From Sphingomonas sp. Leaf20 (lineage in GTDB: Bacteria > Pseudomonadota > Alphaproteobacteria > Sphingomonadales > Sphingomonadaceae), in NCBI RefSeq assembly GCF_001421535.1, contig NZ_LMKN01000001.1, positions 744,001 to 808,000 of the forward strand: 64,000 nt of DNA. Reading direction: 5' to 3'. The position numbers and the translations under genes are program-made. A model generated the notes under the pieces. The model did not search any database. It was not told the DNA's origin and saw only the letters and a list, made by a program, of their open reading frames with translations. How positions within the stretch are numbered: the first letter of the stretch is position 1; every line of letters starts with the position of its first letter. Below, piece by piece: positions 52,807 to 61,243 of the stretch.

Positions 52807-53840
52807 TCGCACAACGCCTTGCCCGTGCGGCACTGGCCGCCGCCGCGATCGCCGGCGCGGCGGGCGCCCTGCCCGCGACCCCGGCGCGCGTACGGGCACC
52901 GGCCGCGCGTACGTTCGCCAATCCGCTGCTCGCCTCGGGTGCGGACCCGTGGATCGTCCGCGAGGGTTCGACCTATTACTACATGAACACGCTCGGCAAC
53001 CGGCTCGCGATCCGCAAGACCACCGATCTCGCGCGGCTCGCCGACGCGCCCGAGGTGACGGTCTGGACGCCCCCGGCTACCGGTCCGAACGCGCAATCGA
53101 TCTGGGCGCCCGAACTCCACCGTATCGATGGTCGCTGGTACATCTATTATACCGCCGCCGAGGACGGGCATGACGACGACGCGCATCGCGGGATCTTCGT
53201 CCTCGAGAATGCCGCTGCCGATCCGACCCACGGACGCTGGACCGATCGCGGCCGGTTGCAGACCGAGCATAGCGGGATCGACGGCACGACCTTTGCCCAT
53301 GCGGGCAAGCGGTATTTCGTCTATTCGCCCTATGTCGGCGCCGACAGCGTGCTCGCGATCGTCGCAATGGCCAACCCCTGGACGCTGGCAGGCCGCGAGA
53401 CGATCATCGCCCGCCCCGACCGCGCCTGGGAACGCCAGGGCGGACGACAGATTCTCGAGGGCCCCGAATTCCTGCTCGGTCCGCAGGGCGGCCTGTTCCT
53501 GACCTATTCCGCAAGCGCGTGCTGGTCGGACGACTATGCGATCGGCCTGCTCAGCGCGCGCGCGGGCAGCGATCCACTCGACGCGACCGCCTGGACCAAG
53601 TCGCCACGCCCCGTCGTCGCGAAGGCGCCCGACCAGAATGTCTACGCCCCCGGGCATAACGGATTCTTCACGTCGCCCGGCGGTCGCGAAACCTGGATTG
53701 TCTATCACGCCAATCCGGGCCCCGACATGAAGTGCACCGCGAAGCGTTCGCCGCGTATTCAGCGCGTGACATGGAGCACCGACGGACGCCCGGTCTTCGC
53801 GGCGCCGGTCGGGTCGGGGACGCGGCTGCCCGCACCCTGA
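52803..53840 (+). CDS. GH43 alpha-L-arabinofuranosidase/arabinanase-type enzyme, exported
   Basis: This is a 345-residue five-bladed propeller glycosidase. A signal peptide (ALAAAAIAGAAGALPA) precedes NPLLASGADPWIV, whose Asp48 is the expected general base. Asp160 in SGIDGTTFA is the pKa modulator, and the Glu in ILEGPEFLLG is the general acid, giving the full GH43 triad. The His/Asn-rich motif YAPGHNGFFTSPGG is also typical. It starts in the ATGA overlap with the preceding propeller gene. It would release arabinose or galactose from plant polysaccharide in the periplasm or outside the cell. It converges with the dgo regulator gene. Confidence 0.9.
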   Translation: MIAQRLARAALAAAAIAGAAGALPATPARVRAPAARTFANPLLASGADPWIVREGSTYYYMNTLGNRLAIRKTTDLARLADAPEVTVWTPPATGPNAQSIWAPELHRIDGRWYIYYTAAEDGHDDDAHRGIFVLENAAADPTHGRWTDRGRLQTEHSGIDGTTFAHAGKRYFVYSPYVGADSVLAIVAMANPWTLAGRETIIARPDRAWERQGGRQILEGPEFLLGPQGGLFLTYSASACWSDDYAIGLLSARAGSDPLDATAWTKSPRPVVAKAPDQNVYAPGHNGFFTSPGGRETWIVYHANPGPDMKCTAKRSPRIQRVTWSTDGRPVFAAPVGSGTRLPAP

Positions 53841-53861
53841 CTACCCGCGCCCCGACCCGGA

Positions 53862-54620
53862 TCAGCCGCGCAGCGATCCGTCGCGATCGGCCACCGCGCC
53901 TTCGCTCTCGGCCTGGCGGATCAGGACCATCACGTCCTCGATGATCGACCGGATCGTCGCGCCGGCGAGCATGTCGTCGCCCGCCTCGATCGCCTCGAGC
54001 ACCGCACGGTGCGCGGGCAGGCTGGCGCTCCGCCCCTTGAACCGGTTGGTGAACCGGATCGAGGTCCGCAGCGCGGTCCCGACCAGTTCCTCGAACTGCG
54101 CGAAGAACGGGTTGCCCGACGCACGCAGGATCGCGACGTGAAATGCGATGTCGGCATCCAGCGCGTCGTCGTCGCCGCGCTCGGCCGCCTCCATCCGTGC
54201 GAACCCGGCCGCGATCATCGCCTTGTCCGCCGGGGTGGCATAGCGCGCGGCAAGCTGCGCCGCCATCGGCTCCACCGCGAGGCGAAGCTCGTTGAAGCTG
54301 CGCAGCAACGGCAGCGTGAACTTGCGTTCGAGCAACCAGTGCAGCACGTCGGTATCGAACAGGTTCCAGGCCGAGGTCGGCTGGACGATCGTTCCCTGCC
54401 GCGGTCGCGCGGACAGTAGCCCCTTGGCGGTCAGCATCTTGACCGCCTCGCGCGTGACGGACCGGCTGACGCCGTGCTCGATGGTCAGTTCGGCCTCGGT
54501 CGGGAACCGCTTGCCGTCATATTGCCCGGTGACGATCGCGCGGCCGACCACCGCCAGCATGCCATGCGTGAGGTTGCGGCCGAGCGACGGACGGACTTGG
54601 TTGGGGGCGGGGTCGTTCAT
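53862..54620 (-). CDS. dgoR: GntR/FadR-type transcriptional regulator of galactonate catabolism
   Basis: The 252-residue protein has an N-terminal winged helix-turn-helix (RFPTEAELTIEHGVSRSVTR then EAVKMLTAKGLL) with the GntR signature, and a C-terminal FCD all-helical effector domain (DADIAFHVAILRASGNPFFA, and HRAVLEAIEAGD with a metal-binding His/Asp pattern). Start 54620 (MNDPAPNQ) is used, since upstream is low-complexity. The gene is last in the dgoK-dgoA-dgoR order on the minus strand, 49 bases after dgoA. By analogy with E. coli DgoR it should repress the locus until galactonate or a later intermediate binds. The symbol rests on this context. Confidence 0.8.
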   Translation of the reverse strand: MNDPAPNQVRPSLGRNLTHGMLAVVGRAIVTGQYDGKRFPTEAELTIEHGVSRSVTREAVKMLTAKGLLSARPRQGTIVQPTSAWNLFDTDVLHWLLERKFTLPLLRSFNELRLAVEPMAAQLAARYATPADKAMIAAGFARMEAAERGDDDALDADIAFHVAILRASGNPFFAQFEELVGTALRTSIRFTNRFKGRSASLPAHRAVLEAIEAGDDMLAGATIRSIIEDVMVLIRQAESEGAVADRDGSLRG

Positions 54621-54669
54621 GCGGTTTGGTTGCCCAATTCCGCCGCGACGACAAGCGCTTTGCGCGGCA

Positions 54670-55305
54670 TCACGCGGTCCGTGCCGCCTGCCACGCCGCG
54701 ACGAGCGCGCGCGCGCGCTCGCCAACGACCGCGGCACCGTCGCCGGGCTTGTAGAGCGCGCCGCCGACGCCGATCCCCTCGACCCCCGCCGCGAGCCATT
54801 CGGCCAGATTGTCCGCCCCCGTGCCGCCGACCGCCCAGACGCGGACGTGCTTTGGCAGGACCTCGCGCACCGCCTTCAGATAGGCGGGTCCGAGCGCGAC
54901 CGCGGGAAACAGCTTCAGGCGTCGCGCACCCGCGGCGATCGCCTGGAACGCCTCGCTCGGCGTGACGAACCCGGGCATCGGCTCGAGCCCGAGTTCGACG
55001 CTGCGCGCGATGACCGCGGGGTTCGTGTTCGGCGTGACCATGATCGTCCCGCCAGTCGCTGCCAGCGCCTCGACCGCCGCGACGTCGAGCACCGTCCCGC
55101 CACCGATCGCGGCGCGGTCGCCCAGCCTGTCCTGCAGCATGCGGATGCTCGTGGTCGGGTCGGGCGAGTTGAACGGCACCTCGATCAGGCGGATTCCGGC
55201 CTCGACCAGCGCGTCGCCGATCGCGACAACCGCGTCGGGGGTTACGCCGCGCAGGATGGCGACGATGGGTGCGGTACCCGATGCGAGCAGATCATCGACG
55301 GTCAT
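54670..55305 (-). CDS. dgoA: 2-dehydro-3-deoxy-6-phosphogalactonate aldolase
   Basis: This class I aldolase splits KDPGal into pyruvate and glyceraldehyde-3-phosphate, the last step of the De Ley-Doudoroff galactose route. In its 211 residues, APIVAILRGVTPDAVVAI starts the barrel, Glu42 lies in LIEVPFNSPDP, the phosphate/substrate loop is IGGGTVLD, and the Schiff-base Lys131 is in ARRLKLFPA. IEVPFNSP rather than the KDPG aldolase IEVTLRT favours the galactose type. The start overlaps the dgoK stop (ATGA). Confidence 0.93.
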   Translation of the reverse strand: MTVDDLLASGTAPIVAILRGVTPDAVVAIGDALVEAGIRLIEVPFNSPDPTTSIRMLQDRLGDRAAIGGGTVLDVAAVEALAATGGTIMVTPNTNPAVIARSVELGLEPMPGFVTPSEAFQAIAAGARRLKLFPAVALGPAYLKAVREVLPKHVRVWAVGGTGADNLAEWLAAGVEGIGVGGALYKPGDGAAVVGERARALVAAWQAARTA

Positions 55306-56201
55306 GGGGTCTCCAGCAAGGCAAGACCGGCGAGCGAACAGGCTTCGCCGGTATGGACGGTGGCGCTCAGCCCGCGCGCCGCGAGCGCCCGGACATAGCG
55401 ATCGGCGAGCGCCGGATCACCGATCAAGGTGATGTCGCCGGTGGCGGCAGGCAAGATCTCCGCAATCTCTGCGCCGATCACGAGCCCCGACAGGAACCCC
55501 CGCGCCCAGCGGCCGCTCGCCGCGGTGCGCAATTGCGCCGCACGCGCCTCGAACAGCGCGCCGAGCAGGTGCCCGCCATCGGCGATGCGCGCGAGCCCCG
55601 CATCGAACCCGGTCGCTTCATCTTCGGCGGCGCCATCATTGGACGCCGCGCGCGTCAGCGTCGAATGCATCCGCAGGAGTGCGAACAGTTCGCCCGTGAG
55701 GAACGTCTGGAACCCCGTCACCCGGCCGTCGTCGACGCTCGCCCATTTGCTGTGCGTGCCGGGCAGCGCGATCAGGTGACGCCCGGCCGCAAGCCCGGGC
55801 ACGCGCGCCATTGCACCGAAGATCTGCGTCTCCTCGCCGCGCATCACATCGGGCGCGCCCGACGCGCGGGTGCAGGCGAGACCCGCGCCCATCGTGACGG
55901 GAATCCGGTCGATCAGCGCGTGCGCCGACCCCGCCGCCCAGATCGCCGCATCGGCGGGGCAGTCGACATAGGGGATCTCGATCCAGCCGTTGCGTGATCC
56001 CACCATGCCGCACAGATGGATCGCGCGCGGGTCCGCCTCCGCACGCCAGCCTTCGAGTGCGTGGCGCAACACCTGTTCGGGCGTCCGGCCGCCCAGATCG
56101 CCGATGCCGGGACCGCCTGTGCGATCGACGACCGCGCCGTTCTCGATTCTGTAGAGCCGCAGATTGCTCGTGCCCCAGTCGCCTGCCACGCTATAGCTCA
56201 T
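55302..56201 (-). CDS. dgoK: 2-dehydro-3-deoxygalactonokinase
   Basis: This kinase phosphorylates KDGal with ATP to make the aldolase substrate. The 299 residues begin SYSVAGDWGTSNLRLYRI, the family ATP-binding start. CGMVGSRNGW, GEETQIFGA and LPGTHSKWASVDDGRVTGFQ are characteristic DgoK blocks. Start 56201 is chosen because the open frame upstream looks random. It is the first gene of the leftward dgoK-dgoA-dgoR operon and is divergent from the SGLT symporter gene. Confidence 0.94.
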   Translation of the reverse strand: MSYSVAGDWGTSNLRLYRIENGAVVDRTGGPGIGDLGGRTPEQVLRHALEGWRAEADPRAIHLCGMVGSRNGWIEIPYVDCPADAAIWAAGSAHALIDRIPVTMGAGLACTRASGAPDVMRGEETQIFGAMARVPGLAAGRHLIALPGTHSKWASVDDGRVTGFQTFLTGELFALLRMHSTLTRAASNDGAAEDEATGFDAGLARIADGGHLLGALFEARAAQLRTAASGRWARGFLSGLVIGAEIAEILPAATGDITLIGDPALADRYVRALAARGLSATVHTGEACSLAGLALLETP

Positions 56202-56365
56202 CGCAAGCGCCCGGTGGTGAGGCCGACGCACGGCGAGCCGGCCGCCACGTCCGCACGGACGGCTGCGGGCGCGTCGTCGGGGATCGTCCGGTCGGACCAG
56301 ATCAAACGCTCTTCCAGAACACGACTCCCGTTCATCGCCGATGCTTTCCTGCTCGACACGTATCA

Positions 56366-56381
56366 CTAATCATATAATTAG
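56366..56381. promoter_or_regulatory. AT-rich dyad in the dgoK / SGLT divergent promoter region
   Basis: CTAAT-catata-ATTAG lies in the 301-base gap between dgoK (start 56201) and the symporter (start 56503). It is the only clearly AT-rich spot there. Dyads of this size in such a position are often GntR-type operators, here possibly for DgoR. The rest of the gap shows no gene. Confidence 0.4.
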
Positions 56382-56502
56382 AAGCACAGAAGAGGCAATC
56401 GCCTCGTCGTCAATGCCAAGCGCTGCCGATGCGAATTCGCGAGCCCCGATCCTTCGGCGGCATCCGAACGGTGCGGCGCCGAGAGGAGCCTGTCCGTTGC
56501 CC

Positions 56503-58098
56503 ATGAATCCCATCGATATCGGCGTGATCATCGTCTACGCGATCTTCATCTTCGGCCTCGCCCAATGGGTCAGCCGCGACAAGAAGGGCGCCGGCCCGAA
56601 GACCACCACCGATTATTTCCTCGCGTCGAAGGCGCTGCCCTGGTGGGCGATCGGCGCATCGCTGATCGCGGCGAACATCTCGGCCGAACAGATCGTCGGG
56701 ATGTCGGGCTCGGGCTATGCGATCGGCCTCGCGATCGCGTCGTATGAATGGATGGCGGCGCTGACGCTGCTGATCGTCGGCAAGTTCTTCCTGCCGATCT
56801 TCCTGCGCAACGAGATCTACACGATGCCGCAGTTCCTCGAGCGGCGCTACGGCACGCGCATCCGCACGCTCATGGCGGTATTCTGGCTCGCGCTCTACGT
56901 CTTCGTGAACCTCACCTCGATCATCTGGCTGGGCTCGATCGCGGTGACCAAGGTCGCGGGCGTCGACCAGAACATCGCGCTCGTCGGGCTCGGCGCGTTC
57001 GCGCTCCTCTACCAGATCCGCGGCGGGCTGAAGGCGGTGGCGCTGACCGACATCGTCCAGGTGACGCTGCTCGTGCTCGGCGGGCTCATCATCGCGTGGC
57101 TGACGCTCGGCAAGCTCGGCGAGGGCGCGGGCGTGATGGCGGGCTGGAGCCGCCTTGCCGCGAGCATCCCCGACCATTTCCACATGATCCTGGAAAAGGG
57201 CGATCCGCATTATGCCGACCTGCCCGGCCTGTCGGTGCTGATCGGCGGGATGTGGATCGCGAACCTCAGCTATTGGGGGTTCAACCAGTATATCATCCAG
57301 CGCGCGCTCGCCGCCAAGGATCTCGGCGAGGCGCAGAAGGGGATCATCTTCGCCGCCTTCCTCAAGCTGCTGATGCCGCTCATCATCGTGCTGCCGGGGA
57401 TCGCGGCGGTGCTGCTCGCGCCGGGGCTCGCCAAACCCGACGAGGCCTATCCGACGATGATGCGGCTGTTGCCGACCGGACTGCTCGGGCTGGTCTTCGC
57501 GGCGCTGATCGCGGCGATCATCGCGTCGACCGCATCGAAGATCAATTCGATCGCGACGATCTTCACGCTCGACATCTATGCGAAATATCGCGGCGTGCGC
57601 ACCGATGCGGAGAACGGCGCGGGCGCGCATGCCGCCAACGAACAGCATCTGGTGAAGGCCGGGCGGATCGCCGCGACGGTCGCGATCGTCATCGCGGTGC
57701 TGACCGCGCGGCCGCTCGTCGGCGCGTCCGAACAGGCGTTCCAGTTCATCCAGGAGTTCACCGGCTTCTTCACGCCGGGGATCACCGTCATCTTCCTGCT
57801 CGGGCTGTTCTGGAAGCGCGCGAACGAGGCGGGCGCGATCAGCGCCGCGGTCGCGTCGGTCGTGCTGTCCTGGGTGCTGAAGGAAGTCTGGGGCACGCTG
57901 CCGTTCATGGACCGGATGGGCGTGGTGTTCCTCGCGTCGCTGGCGCTCGCGGTCATCGTCTCGCTCGTCACGCCACAGCGCGCGGGCGCCGACACGATCA
58001 CCACCGCGGATGTCGACTATAGCACGCGCGCGAGCTTCAATATCGGCGCCGGCGCGGTGATCCTGATCCTGATCGCGCTCTACGCGACCTGGTGGTGA
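56503..58098 (+). CDS. Sodium/sugar symporter (SSS/SGLT family)
   Basis: This is a 531-residue inner-membrane Na+-coupled sugar importer. About 14 helices are expected. The family elements KTTTDYFLASKALPWWAIGA, SLIAANISAEQIVGMSGSGYA (sodium site), YTMPQFLERRYG, IRGGLKAVALTDIVQ, YWGFNQYIIQRALAAK and GLVFAALIAAIIASTASKIN are all present and match galactose- or glucose-type SGLTs. ATG 56503 follows a GAGAGGAG by about 14 bases. The in-frame TTG at 56497, at better spacing, is an alternative. It is divergent from dgoK. Its 3' end overlaps the opposite dehydrogenase gene by 62 bases. It probably imports galactose for the pathway encoded around it. Confidence 0.92.
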   Translation: MNPIDIGVIIVYAIFIFGLAQWVSRDKKGAGPKTTTDYFLASKALPWWAIGASLIAANISAEQIVGMSGSGYAIGLAIASYEWMAALTLLIVGKFFLPIFLRNEIYTMPQFLERRYGTRIRTLMAVFWLALYVFVNLTSIIWLGSIAVTKVAGVDQNIALVGLGAFALLYQIRGGLKAVALTDIVQVTLLVLGGLIIAWLTLGKLGEGAGVMAGWSRLAASIPDHFHMILEKGDPHYADLPGLSVLIGGMWIANLSYWGFNQYIIQRALAAKDLGEAQKGIIFAAFLKLLMPLIIVLPGIAAVLLAPGLAKPDEAYPTMMRLLPTGLLGLVFAALIAAIIASTASKINSIATIFTLDIYAKYRGVRTDAENGAGAHAANEQHLVKAGRIAATVAIVIAVLTARPLVGASEQAFQFIQEFTGFFTPGITVIFLLGLFWKRANEAGAISAAVASVVLSWVLKEVWGTLPFMDRMGVVFLASLALAVIVSLVTPQRAGADTITTADVDYSTRASFNIGAGAVILILIALYATWW

Positions 58099-59044
58099 GC
58101 GGGGGTAGGCGGCGGGAATATTCGACGAACGCCGCGACCCGTTCGGTCTCCGCGACCAGCAGCGCATCCGCCACGAGCCGCAGCGGCGCCGGATCGGCAT
58201 CTATCCGGCACGCCTCGACCAGCGCCGCAAACCGCGCATAGACCCCGGCATATTCCGAGGCCTGCCGCGAGCGCGGCGGGTCTGCATCGATCGTCAGCAC
58301 CGCCGCGCCGTCCGACAGGCACAGGCTGTGACCGCACGCGGTCTCGATGACGATCCGCCAGACCTGGTCGCCGTCCTCGCGGAAGTCGAAGTCGACCGGG
58401 ATCATCGCGGTGCCGCTCGCCAGCGTCAGCCGTGCGGCGACCGGGGTATGCGCGTTCGCGGGCACCGCAAGCCGCGCCGAGACGATTTCGAGCGACGCCG
58501 GGCATATCTCGGTCAGGATCGACAGCGCGTTGATCCCCGGATCGAACACGCCGAGCCCGCCCGGCGCCCATAGCCAGGCCTGTCCCGGATGCCAGCGGCG
58601 CACGCTCTCGCGCCACGTGACGCTGCCGCCGACGACGGTCCTGCCCGCGAGCCAGACACGCGCCTCTTCGACCATCGCGGCGAAGCGCAGATGCCATGCC
58701 GCGAACAGCGTGACGCCCGCCGCGCGCGCCTGATCGGTCAGCGCCGCCAGCGCGGCCAGCGTCGCCGCCGGCGGCTTTTCGAGCAGCACGTGCAGCCCCG
58801 CGGCGATCGCCTCGCGCGCGATCGCGCCGCGCATCTGCGGCGGGGTGCAGATCGCGACCGCCTCGACGCGGGGGCCACGTGCCAGCAGCGCGGCGAGATC
58901 GGCAAAGTTCGGCACGCCGTCGATCCCCGCGCCGGGATCGACCGTCGCGACGAGCGCGAAGCCGTCCCCCGCCGCAATTGCGGGTATGTGCTGGTCGCGC
59001 GCGATCTTGCCCGCGCCGATGATCGCGAGCGGACGGCTCACCAT
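58037..59044 (-). CDS. D-galactose 1-dehydrogenase-like oxidoreductase (Gfo/Idh/MocA family)
   Basis: This enzyme oxidises a sugar to the lactone with NAD(P)+. In its 335 residues, the Rossmann loop is IIGAGKIARDQHIPAI, the conserved VLLEKPPA holds the catalytic Lys, and AWHLRFAAMVEEARVWL then WRESVRRWHPGQ and GGLGVFDPGINALSI are typical of galactose dehydrogenases of this family. It follows dgoD with a 7-base overlap (ATG 59044, or GTG 59041 by GTGA), so it is the last gene of the receptor-GH43-dgoD operon. The last 21 residues (TTRSRRARSGSGSPRRRRY) are basic and low-complexity and overlap the symporter gene. They are probably an unselected read-through tail. Confidence 0.85.
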   Translation of the reverse strand: MVSRPLAIIGAGKIARDQHIPAIAAGDGFALVATVDPGAGIDGVPNFADLAALLARGPRVEAVAICTPPQMRGAIAREAIAAGLHVLLEKPPAATLAALAALTDQARAAGVTLFAAWHLRFAAMVEEARVWLAGRTVVGGSVTWRESVRRWHPGQAWLWAPGGLGVFDPGINALSILTEICPASLEIVSARLAVPANAHTPVAARLTLASGTAMIPVDFDFREDGDQVWRIVIETACGHSLCLSDGAAVLTIDADPPRSRQASEYAGVYARFAALVEACRIDADPAPLRLVADALLVAETERVAAFVEYSRRLPPLTTRSRRARSGSGSPRRRRY

Positions 59045-60186
59045 TCGCGCGCCAGCCCGTCGGGACCGCGCCAGACCGGGTTGCGCCAGCCCTCGACCGG
59101 GCCGCGTGCCGCCTCGCGGACCTTCGCCTCGTCGATCTCGATCCCGAGACCCGCGCCGGTCAGCACGTCGACCATCCCGTCGGCGACGTCGAACACCGCG
59201 GGGTCGCGCATATAGGTCAGCAGGTCGTGCCCGCCGACATTGTAATGGATGCCGAGCGACATCTCCTGGATCACGAAATTGGGCGTCGTTGCGGCGATCT
59301 GCATGCACGCGGCGAGCGCGAGCGGGCCGAGCGGGCAATGCGGCGCGACCGCGACGTCATACGCCTCCGCCATCGCCGCGATCCGCCGACATTCGGAGAT
59401 GCCGCCGGCATGGCTGAGATCGGGCTGGATCACGTCGACGCAGTTCGCCTCGAACACGCGCTTGAAATCCCATCGGCTGTAGAGCCGCTCGCCCAGCGCG
59501 ATCGGGGCGGTCGTATGCCGCGCGAAGTCGACGATGCCCTCGAGGTTTTCGGACAGCAGCGGCTCCTCGATGAACAGCGGGCGCAGCGGCGTGACCGCGG
59601 CGGCGAGCTGCTTGGCCATCGGCCGGTGCACGCGCCCGTGGAAATCGAGCCCGACATCGAGTCCCTGCGCCTGGACCGCGGCGACGCGTTCGACCGTCTC
59701 GTCGAGCGCGCTGGGGCTGTCGAGCCAGCCAAGGTCGGCGGTCGCGTTCATCTTGACCGCCTTGAACCCCTGCTGCAGCCGCGCCGCCGCGGCCTCGGCC
59801 ACCTCGGCGGGGCGATCGCCGCCGATCCAGGCATAGACCGGCACGCGGTCGCGGACCTTGCCGCCGAGCAGCTGCCACACGGGCACGCCGAGCAGCCGGC
59901 CCTTCAGATCCCACAGCGCCTGGTCGAGCCCCGACAGCGCGGACATCAGCACCGGCCCGCCGCGGTAGAAGCCCAGCCGATAGGCGATCTGCCAGATATC
60001 CTCGATCCGCGCGGCGTCGTGCCCGATGAACCGGTCGCGCAGCGACGCAAACGCGCCGTCGACCGCCTCGGCATGCCCCTCGAGGCTCGCCTCGCCCCAT
60101 CCGACCGCGCCATCGTCGGTCTCGACGCGGACGAACAGCCAGCGCGGCGGCACGATGAAGGTCTCGATCCGGGCGATGCTGCTCAT
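59038..60186 (-). CDS. dgoD: D-galactonate dehydratase
   Basis: This enolase-superfamily enzyme removes water from galactonate to give KDGal. Its 382 residues equal the E. coli length. Identities I recognise run throughout: VPPRWLFVRVETDDGAVGWG, YRLGFYRGGPVLMSALSGLD, GLDFHGRVHRPMAKQL, RPLFIEEPLL, DFKRVFEANCVDVIQPDLSH, AEAYDVAVAPHCPLGPLALA and MSLGIHYNVGG. These include the metal ligands (Asp in LDFHGR, Glu in IEEP, Glu in GER) and the His base in APHCPLGP. Start 60186 is the Met before SIARIETF. It overlaps the dehydrogenase gene downstream. Confidence 0.97.
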   Translation of the reverse strand: MSSIARIETFIVPPRWLFVRVETDDGAVGWGEASLEGHAEAVDGAFASLRDRFIGHDAARIEDIWQIAYRLGFYRGGPVLMSALSGLDQALWDLKGRLLGVPVWQLLGGKVRDRVPVYAWIGGDRPAEVAEAAAARLQQGFKAVKMNATADLGWLDSPSALDETVERVAAVQAQGLDVGLDFHGRVHRPMAKQLAAAVTPLRPLFIEEPLLSENLEGIVDFARHTTAPIALGERLYSRWDFKRVFEANCVDVIQPDLSHAGGISECRRIAAMAEAYDVAVAPHCPLGPLALAACMQIAATTPNFVIQEMSLGIHYNVGGHDLLTYMRDPAVFDVADGMVDVLTGAGLGIEIDEAKVREAARGPVEGWRNPVWRGPDGLAREW

Positions 60187-60218
60187 GGTAGACGGTCCTG
60201 CACAGGATAAGGGAAGCG

Positions 60219-60245
60219 GCGGCACGCGTCGGGTCCGCGTGCCGC
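60219..60245. terminator. Intercistronic hairpin between GH43 and dgoD
   Basis: GCGGCACGCG-tcgggtc-CGCGTGCCGC is a perfect 10-bp stem in the 70-base gap between the GH43 gene and dgoD. It could attenuate or protect mRNA between the receptor-glycosidase part and the catabolic part of this leftward operon. Confidence 0.6.
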
Positions 60246-60256
60246 CCGGGATCAGG

Positions 60257-61243
60257 TCAGCGGCCGCGGGTCGGCCAGACGGGTGCGGCGGCGCCGTCGG
60301 TCATGCGCACGGGCGCGATCGCCCCGTCGCGCGCGTAGCGGACGCGGTCGATCGCGATCACCCGCTCGCCCTTGAACGGCGCAGGGCCTGCCTTGCGCTC
60401 CCAGCGGTGATAGACGATCAGCCAGCCGCCATCGGGCCCACGGACGAAGCTGTGATGCCCCGGCCCCTGATGCCCCGCGTCGCTGGCGAGGATCCCGCCG
60501 CGATAGCGCCACGGCCCGACCGGCGACGATGCGGTCGCATAATGCACCGAATAATCCGGTCCGTTCCACCGTCCATGGCTGTACGACAGGTAATAGACCC
60601 CGCCGCGTTCGTGCATGAACGCGCCTTCGGTAAACTGCGGCGGCTGCGCGACGGGAACCTCGCGCGCGGTCCGCGTCATGTCGGGTGTCAGTTCCCACAC
60701 GCGCAGCCGCGCGCCCGCACTGCCGCCCGCATAGAGATAGGTCCGCTGCGACCTGGAATCGACGAAGACCATCGGGTCGATCGCCTCGAACCCGTTGCCG
60801 CCGGTGACCAAGGGTCGCCCACTGTCGCGGTACGGCCCTTCCGGCCGGTCGGCGACCGCGACGCCGATGCGGCTGGGCGTCGGGTTCTGCGGCCCCACCG
60901 AATAATAGAGATACCATTTGCCGCCCCGCGTCGCGACCGCGGGTGCCCAGAGGAAATGCTCCTTGGCGCCATCGTCGCCGATCCAGCCGATCTGGTCGCG
61001 CCGGATCAGCACGCCGCGCGGGCGCCACTGGCGCAGATCGCCCGACGAGAACGCGCCGAAGCGATCCGCCTGCCAGCTGCCGCCGGGCCCACCCGTCGGG
61101 AACACCCACAGCTCGCGGCCGATGACGATCGCGTGCGGGTCCGCACCCTCGAACTGCGGGTTGCCCCGCCCCGCGGGTGCATCCGCCGCGGTGAGCACGA
61201 GCATGGAGGCCGCGAGCGCGGCCGTGGTGACGATCCGGCGCAT
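60257..61243 (-). CDS. GH43 family glycosidase (arabinan/galactan type), exported
   Basis: This 328-residue propeller glycosidase starts with a signal peptide (MRRIVTTAALAASMLVLTAA). The expected triad is visible: Asp in EGADPHAIVIG (general base), Asp in FEAIDPMVFVD (pKa modulator) and Glu in FTEGAFMHERGG (general acid). The aromatic motif GQGPGHHSFVRGPDGGWLIV is typical of the group. Its ATG overlaps the stop of the TonB-dependent receptor by one base (TGATG), so the enzyme and the receptor are translated together. It would cut oligosaccharides imported by the receptor. Confidence 0.9.
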   Translation of the reverse strand: MRRIVTTAALAASMLVLTAADAPAGRGNPQFEGADPHAIVIGRELWVFPTGGPGGSWQADRFGAFSSGDLRQWRPRGVLIRRDQIGWIGDDGAKEHFLWAPAVATRGGKWYLYYSVGPQNPTPSRIGVAVADRPEGPYRDSGRPLVTGGNGFEAIDPMVFVDSRSQRTYLYAGGSAGARLRVWELTPDMTRTAREVPVAQPPQFTEGAFMHERGGVYYLSYSHGRWNGPDYSVHYATASSPVGPWRYRGGILASDAGHQGPGHHSFVRGPDGGWLIVYHRWERKAGPAPFKGERVIAIDRVRYARDGAIAPVRMTDGAAAPVWPTRGR

